Of a DNA stretch of 42,105 bases, positions 25,568-33,755 are shown piece after piece. Position numbers and translations under genes: made by a program. This DNA is from Variovorax sp. OK212. GTDB taxonomy: Bacteria > Pseudomonadota > Gammaproteobacteria > Burkholderiales > Burkholderiaceae_C. Within the stretch, counting starts at the first letter, position 1. The number at the start of each line of letters is the position of its first letter. Location: NCBI RefSeq assembly GCF_900112425.1, contig NZ_FOLP01000036.1, positions 1-42,105 of the forward strand, written 5' to 3'. The notes under the pieces were generated by a model. The model did no database searches, had not been told where the DNA came from, and saw nothing but the letters and a program-made list of their open reading frames with translations.

Positions 25568-26962
25568 CTACAAGGCCAAGAACTGGCGAATGCTGGCCAG
25601 CGGGCGCCGCAGCATCCAGTAGATCAGCGGGACCCGCTCACCGGCCAGCTTCGCCGTTCCTTTAAGACCGATGCGGTTGTCCACGGGGGCGCTGAGCCTG
25701 GCGCGCACCCGGTAGGCGTAGCTGCCGTCGGGGCGGGCCGTGGCGCGGTGGCTCATGTAGCGCAGCGTGCCTGACACCGGCGATAGTGGGGACGCCGCCA
25801 GGTACAAGTGCAGCGGCGCGTTCTCGGCCAGCGGGATGGCATCCCCGATGGGGACCCAGGCTTCGATCTCGACATCGGTGGGAGAGGCCACCTGCATGAT
25901 GCGTTCGCCCGTCTGCACGGGACGGCCGATCCACTCGGACGGATCGTCGAACAGCACTATGCCTGCCTGCGTTGCCATCACGCGCGAGCGCTGGGCCTGG
26001 CCTTCGAGAAAGCCCAACTGGGCCTTCTTCTCAGTGATCTTGCCGAGCAGCGTCGCGAGTTGCGGCTTGGCGCGCGGGTCGTTGAGTACCAACTGCGCTG
26101 CCTGCCGGTATTCAGCCTCGGCGGTGCTCAGCGCTTCACGGGCCACGCTCAAACGGCTGTCGATCGGCGCCTGATCAAAGGAAAACAGCGGCGCGCCGGC
26201 GGCCACCATTTGGTTGGGACGGACCGAAAAGTCCGCGATCACGCCGTCCAGCGGAGCGCGGATGGTGGCCGGGTTGGCCGGCACCAGCTCGCCGGGCGCC
26301 AGCACCGTGAGGCGAACCGGCAGGCACAGTACGACCAGCAGCGCGAGTCCCACGCCGAGCCGTCGGCGCCACCGCTTGCCTTGCGGCCTGGCGTTCCACC
26401 AGCCGCGCAGCCGTGCCGGCAGCGCGGCAACGGTCCATGCGGAACGCCGGTGCGAGACGCGCCAGGCGTGTTGCCAGGTGTCCATCCATTCTTCGAGCAC
26501 CGCCAACTCTTCAGGCGACAGCGCAGTGTCGCCCGCGAGCAGCAGACCCGCCGGGTCTGCTGCTGCTGCGTCGGGTTGCGTGTCGCCGCGCCGGTGCAGG
26601 CCACGCAGCGGCACCCATGTGGCGAAGGCGGGCAGCCATTCGCTCCACGCGGCACCAACCTCGCGCGGCAGTTGCGCGGAATTGACCGCCAGCGCGCCGC
26701 TGGAGTCGTGTTGCGCAGCCAGCGCGCGGCACGCGTTGTCGATCCACTGCGCATACGGTGCATTGGCTTCGATGGCCACCACACCGGACAGCGTGTGGAC
26801 GCCACCGACACCGAACCACAGCGCGGCCTGGCGGTACGGTGCCAGCTCACGGGTGTCGTTGACCGCCATGAAGGCGAGTTCGTTGTCACTGGCCGCGGCA
26901 CGCGCGCGCCGGGACAGTTCGATTAGCGTGAGCAGGGGATTGGCGGGCGCGCCAGGGCTCAT
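25568..26962 (-). CDS. HlyD-type adaptor with large cytoplasmic N-terminal domain
   Basis: 464 residues. The ATG overlaps the giant repeat gene's stop by ATGA, so translation is coupled. Residues 1-170 are soluble and of mixed alpha/beta character (ELAFMAVNDTRELAPYRQAA, then THVPLRG-like ATWVPLRGLHRR). This resembles GAF-type sensor domains and is unusual for an adaptor. A single transmembrane helix (LGVGLALLVVLCLPVRLTVL, about 202-221) follows. The periplasmic part has lipoyl-type halves (ATIRAPLDGVIADFSVRPNQ ... GIVLFDDPSEWIGRPVQTGE) around a coiled-coil hairpin (about 270-330) and a beta-barrel part. It presumably bridges the inner-membrane partner (the M50 fusion) to the TolC-type outer-membrane protein. 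Confidence 0.8.
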   Translation of the reverse strand: MSPGAPANPLLTLIELSRRARAAASDNELAFMAVNDTRELAPYRQAALWFGVGGVHTLSGVVAIEANAPYAQWIDNACRALAAQHDSSGALAVNSAQLPREVGAAWSEWLPAFATWVPLRGLHRRGDTQPDAAAADPAGLLLAGDTALSPEELAVLEEWMDTWQHAWRVSHRRSAWTVAALPARLRGWWNARPQGKRWRRRLGVGLALLVVLCLPVRLTVLAPGELVPANPATIRAPLDGVIADFSVRPNQMVAAGAPLFSFDQAPIDSRLSVAREALSTAEAEYRQAAQLVLNDPRAKPQLATLLGKITEKKAQLGFLEGQAQRSRVMATQAGIVLFDDPSEWIGRPVQTGERIMQVASPTDVEIEAWVPIGDAIPLAENAPLHLYLAASPLSPVSGTLRYMSHRATARPDGSYAYRVRARLSAPVDNRIGLKGTAKLAGERVPLIYWMLRRPLASIRQFLAL

Positions 26963-29900
26963 GCTCGCAGTCTCGCCGCCGCCGCGCTCTGCGACAGCGT
27001 CGCTAAACGATCGGCGGCGCCGCCGCGCGCGGCGCGCAGCTGGTCACTCAAGCTGGCGCGGCCGGCCGTTTGCGCAAGGTCAAGCTGCCATCCGGCGTTC
27101 GCACCCTTGACGCTTGCGTCCTTGGTCACGGTGATCTTGAAGACCTGCACCGCTTCGCGACCGTGTGCGTCGCGCGCCACCACCTTGAAGGTCAACGTGC
27201 CTTCGAAGGCAATCGGCGGCGTGCCTTCGAAACGCGCGGTGCGCGCATCAAACTTGAGCCATCCGGGCAAGATCTTGCCGTCCACCATGAACGCACGCAG
27301 TTCGAGCTTCGTTTTTTCCTCGCCCTGGGCAAAGGTGTCGCCGGGGAGTTGCAAGGAGATGGGTTCGCCGGCGCGCACGAAGAGGTCCTGGATCGCCACG
27401 CCGGCCGACAACGGCATGCCGTCACGGCCGGCGTGATCGACGGCACCCAGGAACGCGGCCACTCCGGGCCCTGGCATGACGGACAGCAACTCGGCGAGTC
27501 CGCCGCGCAGCACGGCATCGGGCTGCAACGCGGACGACTGCCATCCACCGAACGCGCTGGTGTCTTGCGCGAACACAGGCACGACCATCGGGGGGATGTC
27601 CGCGGTCTGCGTCGGCAGCCAGGGTTGCGGCGTCGGCGGCGGTGGCGTCTGGAAGGCGGGCGTCACAACCACAGGCGTTGGCATCGGGGTCGGTGTCGGC
27701 AACGTCGCGGCCGGCACCTCGCGCAGTGCCCCGGTGTTGCCCGCCAGGTCGGACACCCGCAATTGCAAGGCGCCGTCGCCGGCCCCCGCGAGCGACCACG
27801 ACGTGCGGTCGGCGGCCACCGCCACGGCGAACCAACTCTGTCCGCCGTCGCGCGAGGCGAACAGGGTATCGCCTTCGCCGAGCGGTGCCGACAGGCTGCC
27901 CTGCACGTCGCCGCCGCCGCCACCGGGCCGCACGACGCCTTCGACCGCGCCGGCGGGTGCCGTCGTGTCGAGCACATAGGCCTGCCGGTAGGGTGTGCCG
28001 CCGCCGAGCGCATTGGAGACACGCACCGCCAGGGTGCCGCTGCCGGCCAGCGTGACATCGATCGACCAGTGCGTCGCGCCGACGCCGGCGACGGCGGTGC
28101 GCCAAGTGTTGCCACCATCGAGCGACACCTCGACCGACTCGCTGGCGGCGAGCGCGGCGGAGAGGGCGCCGCTGACCGTCTGGCCGGCGGCGTTGGTCAC
28201 GAAGTCCGACCCGCTGGCGCCATGGTCGGCGGAGAACACTGCACCGGTGACCGTGGTGGTGGGCACCGTGCCCAGCACCAGTTCGCCGGACGTCGTGTCG
28301 CCCGCGACGTTGCCCGCGAGATCGGTGACGCTCGCCACCACCTCGTAGCGCTGGTTCAATGCCAGCGTCAGCGTGCCCCTGACTGGCACCGCAACCGCCA
28401 GGTCGAGGCTCCAGGCGCCGGCCACCGGCGTGACATCATAGGTGGCACCGCCCACGGTGATGGTCAGGGTCTCGCCGGCCGCCAGCGTGGCGCTGCCGGT
28501 GAGCACGGGCGAGGTGCTCATGGTCGACAGCGGAGCGACGCTCGGCACCGTGGCCGCCGTGTCGTATACATAGCCTTGCGAGAGCACGACGCCGTCGTTG
28601 CCGGCAACATCGACGACCTTGACCTGCAGGGTATCGCTGGCGGTGAGCGTCTGGCCGGCTAGCGCCCAGGTGTCGGTACCGACGGCGATGCTGGCAGCGA
28701 CCCAGGTGGCACCGTTGTCGAGCGAGACCAGCACCGTTTCACCGGCCGCCAGGTTGGCGGAAAGGGTGCCGCTGACAGTCTGCGCCGCGGTCCTGGTGAT
28801 GAAATCCGAACTGGAGGCGCCGGTGTCGCTGGAGAAGGCGGCACTGGCCACGCTGGTAGTCGGCGCCGTGGTGTCGAGCACATAGGCCTGCGCCGTGGTC
28901 GCACCGTTGTTGCCGGCAGCATCGCTAACGCGCAGCTTCAGGGTGTCGCTGCCGGCCAGCGTGACGCCGTTCCAGCTCAGTGTAGTGCCGCTCACCTTGC
29001 TGGTGATGTCGGTCCAGGTGGCGCCGTTGTCCAGCGAGCCGTAGACGATGTCGCCGGCGGCTGGCGCTGCGCTGAGCGTGGCAGTGATCGTCTGGGCGGC
29101 GGTGCTGGTGACGAAGTCGGTGCTGGAGCTGCCGGTGTCTGCTGACAACGCAACGCCGCTGAAGGAGATGGTCGGCGCCGTGGTGTCGAGCACATAGCCC
29201 TGCGAATAGACGGTGCCGTTGTTGCCCGCGTCGTCGCTGACGCGCACCTTGAGCGTACCGCTGCCTGTCAGCGTCTGGCCGGCCAGCGACCAGGTGTTGG
29301 AGCCGGTCGTGACGGCGGCCAGGGCCCAGCTTGCGCCGTTGTCGAGCGAGACGTAGACGTGCTCGCCAGCGGCCAGGTTGGACGCCAGCGTGCCGCTGAT
29401 GGTCTGGACCGCCGTCCTGGTGATGAAGTCGCTGCCGGACGTGCCGGTGTCGGCCGAGAAGGCGGCGCCGGCCACGGAGTTGGTCGGCGCGGCGGTGTCG
29501 ATCACGATGTCCTTGTTGGCTCCGAGCGAGCCGGCCGTGCCCGGTGTGGCCAGCGTGACCGCGGCGGGTTGGTGGGCGCCACCAGCGTCGATGATGGTGG
29601 CGCCGTTGAGCGACAGCGCGCTGGACGCGCTGTAGTCGAGGTCGGCGCTGTTCTCGCCGGCGCCAACGGTGTATGTGAAGGTGAGCGTGCTGGTGCCCGA
29701 GCCGCTGGTGTAGGTCGCGCTGCCGCCGCCGCCGAGTGCCAGTGTCGGCGTGCCGCCGGTGGTGTCGACGTTGACCGCGGTAGAGAAATCGACCGTGATG
29801 GTGATGGTTTGGCCGCTGCCGTAGGCGCCGTCGGCCGAGCTCGCGCTGACGCTGGTGATGCTGGGGTTCGTACCGTCGACATTGACGCCGGCCGTGCTGC

Positions 29901-32900
29901 CGACGCTGTTGAGGGTGGTGGCGGCATTGTTGCCGGCTCCGTCCTGCAGGCTGCCGCCGTTGGCCGACAGCGCGCCGATGGTGATGCCGTTGGGATCGAT
30001 GTCGCCGCTCGGTACGGTGTAGCGGAAAAGCAACGCGCTGGTGCCCGAGCCGGACACATAGTCGGCGTAGCGGGTGGTGGCACCGACCACGAGGGCGATG
30101 CGCGGCGTGCCGCCGAAGGTGTCGACGATGACGGCCTCGCTGAAGTTGACCGTGAAGTTCAGCGCGCCACCGCTGTAGTAGGTGCCGTCGGCCGGCACCG
30201 CAACCGAACCGACGGTGGGCGCGGTGGTGTCGATGGTGATGGTCAGCCCGACGGAGGCGGCCGAGACATTGCCGGCGGTGTCGGTGGACACGGCCGTGAT
30301 GGTATGGCTGCCCTGGATCAGCGCGCCGGTGGTGAAGGTCCAGCCGCTTGCGCCGGCAGTGACAGTGCCGAGCATTGTGACGCCGTCGTACAGCGTGACC
30401 GTGCTGCCGTTCTCGGCCGTGCCGCTCAGCGTCGGCGTGGAGTCGGTGGTGATATTGTCGTTGTTGAACGCGCCGGTGTCGCTGGCGGAGGCCAGATCTG
30501 GTGTGCCGGGCGTGGCCGGGGCGCTGGTATCGAGCACGTACGCTTGGCTGCGCACGCTGCCCTGGTTGCCGGCGGCATCGACCACCTTTAACTGCAGCGC
30601 GTTGCTGCCGGCCAGTGTGACGCCGTTCCAGCTTAGCGCGGTGCCGCTCACCTTGCTGGTGATGTCGGTCCAGCTGACGCCGTTGTCCAGCGAGCCGTAC
30701 ACGATGTCGCTGGCGGCCAACGCCGAGCTCAGCGTGGCGCTGACGGTCTGCGCCGCGGTCTTGGTGATGAAGTCCGTACTGCTGCTGCCGGTGTCGGCCG
30801 ACAGTGCCAGGCCGCCGTAGCTGATGGTCGGCGCCGTGGTGTCAAGCTCATACGCCTGCAACAGCACGGCGCCGTCGTTGCCGGCGGTGTCGCTGACCTT
30901 GACCCGGAGCGTGCTGCTGCCGGTCAGCGTTTGACCAGCCAGCGACCAGGTGTTCTGGCCGACGGCGGCGGTGGCTGCAGTCCAGGTGCTGCCATTGTCG
31001 AGCGACACGTAGACGATTTCGCCGCTGGCCAAGTTGGCCGACAGTGTGCCGCTGATGGTTTGCGACGCCGCGTTAGTGACGAAGTCGGTCGACGAGGAGC
31101 CGCTGTCGTTGGACAACGCAACCGTGGTCCCGCTCTTGGTGGGCGCGGTGGTGTCGAGGGTATAGATCTGGGAGCCGGGGGAGCTGTCGTTGCCTGCGGC
31201 ATCGGTGACCTTGAGCATGATGGAACTGCTGCCGGCGCCCAGCGTCGTGCCGTTCCAGCTCAGCGTGGTGCCGCTTACCTTGCTGGTGATGTCGGTCCAG
31301 CTGCTGCCGCCGTCGGTCGAGCCCCAGACAACGTCGGTGCCGGCCAGTGCGCCGCTGAGCGTGGCACTGATGGTCTGGGACGCGGTCTTGGTGATGAAGT
31401 CGGTGCTGCTGGCGCCCGTGTCGGCCGACAGCGCGATGCTGCTGAAGCTGGTGGTCGGCGCCGTCGTGTCCAGCGTGTAGGTGTGCGAGTAGGCGGTGCT
31501 GGCGGCGTCGACGTTGGTGACGCGCGCGAGGAAAGTGCTGCTGCCGGCAAGCGTCGTGTTGGTGCTCCACGTGCTGGTGCCCACCAGGTAGCTGGTGGCG
31601 TCGCTCCACGAGCCGCCGTTGTCATAGGATACCTGCACTTTTTCGCCAACACCCAGGTTCGCCGACAGCGTGCCGCTGATGGTTTGCGCTGCGGTGTTGG
31701 TGATGAAGTCGGTGCCGCTGGCGCCGCTGTCGCTCGACAGTTGGGCGGCGTTGACCTTGGCCACCGGTGGAAGGGCCTTGACGTCATTGATGACGAAATT
31801 CTGGAAGGTGGCGTAGTCGGTGGAGGTGATCACCACGCTTTTGACGTCGTTCAGCGGCGTGGAGAAGCTGCTGACCGTGCCCAGCGTGCCGTTGACGTTG
31901 ATACCGTTCACGCCGAAGCTGAATGGAGTGCCATCGGCAAACGTGCCCGAGATGCTCAGCGTGTTGTTGTTGCCTTGCGCCATGAACGAGTTCAGGTCGA
32001 AGCTGTAGCCGGAGGTGACGGTGAGGGTTAGCGTCACCGAGTTGTGGTCGGCAGCCAGCGGATAGATGCCCAGGCCGTCGTTGTAATCGTAGATCTCTCC
32101 GCTGGAGAAGGTGATCGCCTGGCTACCGATGGGTTTGACGATGCTGGTGCTGGGTGTCAGATCGTCGGCGTCCACGCCGTAGATGAAGCCGAGGGTGGCG
32201 AGTACGCCGTCGTATTGCGTCAATGCCAGCTCGCGCGCATCGATGATGCCGTCGTGGGCTTCCAGCGTCCAATTGCCGCCGAGCCGGGCGGCGCCGGTCA
32301 GGTCGGTCGAGGCGGCGACGTCGGCGCCCGTGGCCTTGGCGATGCCGTCCAACAGCTTTGCGCCGCCGCTGCCCGCGGCCACGTCGCAGCCGTACAACAG
32401 CAGATCGCCGTCGGCCGCCAACGCACGGCCGAGTCCGGCCAGCTCGGCCTGCGTGGCGGCCAATGACAGGGAGGACTCGGTCAGTTGCGTTGTGCCGAGA
32501 TCGAGCGTGCCCGCCGAACCGTGCGACAGGATGTGCATGGCGTCCAATCCGCTCTGCTTGGCCGCCCATTGCGCGATCTGTGCCAAGCCGTCGCGGCTGC
32601 CGTCGAACTCGACGATGCCTACGCCGTCGCGCACACCCGCTTCCAGGCTCTTGTAATTGGCCAGCGAGGTGTCGACCAGCACCACCTCCTTCTTGCCCTG
32701 GTCCTTTGCCGGCTCGGCGGCGCGCACTTCCACCGCCGGTGGCACGGGCGGTGGCGCGCTGTCGTGGGCGGCTTGCGCGGCATGGGCGGCATCGGCCACC
32801 GCGCCGTCGAACATGAAGCGCTGCTCCAGCGCAAGCAGCTGCGATGCCGCGCGCAGCGGACGGCGGCTGCCGATGGTGCCGGCGCGCAGGCGCAGGGGAG

Positions 32901-32916
32901 AAATCGACGGGTTCAT
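26959..32916 (-). CDS. Giant DUF4347 protein with Ig-like repeats (probable secreted adhesin)
   Basis: 1985 residues. The N-terminus has a LEPR-XLL-like motif, LLALEQRFMFDGA, at about 28-40, typical of long surface proteins. DUF4347 follows (about 76-238) with MHILSHGSAGTLDLG (His132) and LLLYGCDVAAGSGG (Cys177). A DUF4347-adjacent beta domain comes next. About 12-13 Ig-like repeats of 90-110 residues then run from about 389 to 1740, most ending in LDTTAP. The C-terminus has a Pro/Thr linker and a cadherin-like putative-Ig domain (ILPGWLKFDARTARFEGTPP), then a helical tail. No RTX nonapeptides or LPxTG are seen. It is the likely export substrate of the surrounding operon, functioning in adhesion or biofilm; substrate status is inferred. 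Confidence 0.88.
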   Translation of the reverse strand: MNPSISPLRLRAGTIGSRRPLRAASQLLALEQRFMFDGAVADAAHAAQAAHDSAPPPVPPAVEVRAAEPAKDQGKKEVVLVDTSLANYKSLEAGVRDGVGIVEFDGSRDGLAQIAQWAAKQSGLDAMHILSHGSAGTLDLGTTQLTESSLSLAATQAELAGLGRALAADGDLLLYGCDVAAGSGGAKLLDGIAKATGADVAASTDLTGAARLGGNWTLEAHDGIIDARELALTQYDGVLATLGFIYGVDADDLTPSTSIVKPIGSQAITFSSGEIYDYNDGLGIYPLAADHNSVTLTLTVTSGYSFDLNSFMAQGNNNTLSISGTFADGTPFSFGVNGINVNGTLGTVSSFSTPLNDVKSVVITSTDYATFQNFVINDVKALPPVAKVNAAQLSSDSGASGTDFITNTAAQTISGTLSANLGVGEKVQVSYDNGGSWSDATSYLVGTSTWSTNTTLAGSSTFLARVTNVDAASTAYSHTYTLDTTAPTTSFSSIALSADTGASSTDFITKTASQTISATLSGALAGTDVVWGSTDGGSSWTDITSKVSGTTLSWNGTTLGAGSSSIMLKVTDAAGNDSSPGSQIYTLDTTAPTKSGTTVALSNDSGSSSTDFVTNAASQTISGTLSANLASGEIVYVSLDNGSTWTAATAAVGQNTWSLAGQTLTGSSTLRVKVSDTAGNDGAVLLQAYELDTTAPTISYGGLALSADTGSSSTDFITKTAAQTVSATLSSALAASDIVYGSLDNGVSWTDITSKVSGTALSWNGVTLAGSNALQLKVVDAAGNQGSVRSQAYVLDTSAPATPGTPDLASASDTGAFNNDNITTDSTPTLSGTAENGSTVTLYDGVTMLGTVTAGASGWTFTTGALIQGSHTITAVSTDTAGNVSAASVGLTITIDTTAPTVGSVAVPADGTYYSGGALNFTVNFSEAVIVDTFGGTPRIALVVGATTRYADYVSGSGTSALLFRYTVPSGDIDPNGITIGALSANGGSLQDGAGNNAATTLNSVGSTAGVNVDGTNPSITSVSASSADGAYGSGQTITITVDFSTAVNVDTTGGTPTLALGGGGSATYTSGSGTSTLTFTYTVGAGENSADLDYSASSALSLNGATIIDAGGAHQPAAVTLATPGTAGSLGANKDIVIDTAAPTNSVAGAAFSADTGTSGSDFITRTAVQTISGTLASNLAAGEHVYVSLDNGASWALAAVTTGSNTWSLAGQTLTGSGTLKVRVSDDAGNNGTVYSQGYVLDTTAPTISFSGVALSADTGSSSTDFVTSTAAQTITATLSAAPAAGDIVYGSLDNGATWTDITSKVSGTTLSWNGVTLAGSDTLKLRVSDAAGNNGATTAQAYVLDTTAPTTSVASAAFSSDTGASSSDFITRTAAQTVSGTLSANLAAGETVLVSLDNGATWVAASIAVGTDTWALAGQTLTASDTLQVKVVDVAGNDGVVLSQGYVYDTAATVPSVAPLSTMSTSPVLTGSATLAAGETLTITVGGATYDVTPVAGAWSLDLAVAVPVRGTLTLALNQRYEVVASVTDLAGNVAGDTTSGELVLGTVPTTTVTGAVFSADHGASGSDFVTNAAGQTVSGALSAALAASESVEVSLDGGNTWRTAVAGVGATHWSIDVTLAGSGTLAVRVSNALGGGTPYRQAYVLDTTAPAGAVEGVVRPGGGGGDVQGSLSAPLGEGDTLFASRDGGQSWFAVAVAADRTSWSLAGAGDGALQLRVSDLAGNTGALREVPAATLPTPTPMPTPVVVTPAFQTPPPPTPQPWLPTQTADIPPMVVPVFAQDTSAFGGWQSSALQPDAVLRGGLAELLSVMPGPGVAAFLGAVDHAGRDGMPLSAGVAIQDLFVRAGEPISLQLPGDTFAQGEEKTKLELRAFMVDGKILPGWLKFDARTARFEGTPPIAFEGTLTFKVVARDAHGREAVQVFKITVTKDASVKGANAGWQLDLAQTAGRASLSDQLRAARGGAADRLATLSQSAAAARLRA
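27697..31752 (-). repeat. Tandem Ig-like repeat array inside the giant protein gene
   Basis: About 300-bp coding repeats of two alternating kinds. Type A has ...TISGTLSANLA.GE.VYVSLDNG and TWSLAGQTLTGSSTL. Type B has ...TISATLS.AL...DIVYGSLDNG and ITSKVSGTTLSWNGVTLAGS. The order is A-B-A-B, then three unlike Ig domains (about residues 790-1130), then A-B-A, then two diverged copies. Nucleotide identity between copies is high by eye, so slippage or recombination within the array is likely. Confidence 0.85.
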
Positions 32917-32969
32917 GGCAGGCTTCCCTGAAGAGGCGCGGCTGTTGCGTTGGACGGATGAAAAAGAGG

Positions 32970-33755
32970 TCAGCGCGGCGACGGCGGTGCCATCAGGACC
33001 TTGCCGCTCATGCCGGCGGCCAATTCGCTGAAGCGGCCATCAATGACCGCGCTCAGCTTGACCGATTGACTCACCGGATCGACGCGCGCTGCGATGCGTT
33101 GCACCTTGGCCGGGTAGGTCTTGCCGGTTTCGTCGATGTTGACTTCGAACGCTGTGCCAGCGCGCACCCAGGCGAGCCAGCGCGACGGAACGATGAATTC
33201 CAACTCCAACTGGCTGTCGTCGAGGATTTCGAGGAGCGGTTGTCCCGGCTGAACGTACTGCTGCTCGCGCGCCTTCTGCTCGGCGATGCGCCCGGAGAAT
33301 GGAGCAGCAATCACGCATTTGCCGATCAGCGCGCGATGGGCCGAGACCTCGGCCTGCGCCTTGAGCGCTTCGGCTTTCGAGACGTCGAGTTCGACCTTGC
33401 CCACCGAATTCAGGTCGGAGAGTTTTTGGTTGCCGTGCCATGCGGTATTGGCTGCCATGAGCGCGGCCTCGGCCTTCGCGAGCTGGGCCTGCTGCAGCAC
33501 GCAGTCGAACTGCACGAGCATCTGCCCCTGCTTGAACGCCGCGCCCTCGGGCAGCGGCAGGCGATTGATCTTGGCGCCGATTTCCGCCGCCAGCGTCGTG
33601 TAGCGGCGCGGCGCCAGTTGGGCGCGCACCTCGCGTGTCTCCAGCGCGGAGCTTGACGCGGGTTGCGACGTCGCCGCGGGCACCCCCGGAGCCAGGGCTG
33701 ACAGCGCGCACGCCAGCGCGCCGTACCGGCGCACCCTGAGCACGGCTGGCCTCAT
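32970..33755 (-). CDS. Periplasmic adaptor subunit (HlyD/RND membrane-fusion type)
   Basis: 261 residues from ATG 33755, whose ATGA overlaps the TolC-family gene's stop; a Met 13 codons upstream is less likely. A signal peptide (RRYGALACALSALAPGVPAA) is followed directly by the lipoyl half LAAEIGAKINRLPLPEGAAF. A short alpha-hairpin (QLAKAEAALMAANTAWHGNQ ... ALKAQAEVSAHRA), the second lipoyl half GKCVIAAPFSGRIAEQKARE and a beta-barrel ending KVQRIAARVDPVSQSVKLSA complete it. It has no transmembrane anchor, so it is a free periplasmic or loosely bound adaptor. It lies between the outer-membrane channel and the giant repeat gene. It is unusual to have two distinct adaptors in one operon. Confidence 0.85.
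   Translation of the reverse strand: MRPAVLRVRRYGALACALSALAPGVPAATSQPASSSALETREVRAQLAPRRYTTLAAEIGAKINRLPLPEGAAFKQGQMLVQFDCVLQQAQLAKAEAALMAANTAWHGNQKLSDLNSVGKVELDVSKAEALKAQAEVSAHRALIGKCVIAAPFSGRIAEQKAREQQYVQPGQPLLEILDDSQLELEFIVPSRWLAWVRAGTAFEVNIDETGKTYPAKVQRIAARVDPVSQSVKLSAVIDGRFSELAAGMSGKVLMAPPSPR

Noticed and set aside
24063..26926. Plus-strand frames of 519 and 372 codons
   Set aside because: Antisense to the M50 fusion and the adaptor gene, which have clear domains and tight operon spacing.
27070..28662. Long plus-strand open frame (530 codons) opposite the giant repeat gene
   Set aside because: Very rich in Arg, Gly and His with no domain. It arises from the strong codon bias of the real gene on the minus strand.
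27697..31752. Regular DNA repeats that might suggest a CRISPR array or satellite
   Set aside because: The period is about 300 bp and in frame, encoding Ig-like domains; there are no short identical repeats with unique spacers.
29359..32031. Plus-strand frames with Gly/Ala/Val-rich repeats
   Set aside because: They mirror the Ig-like repeat array in antisense, with no ribosome sites or family match.
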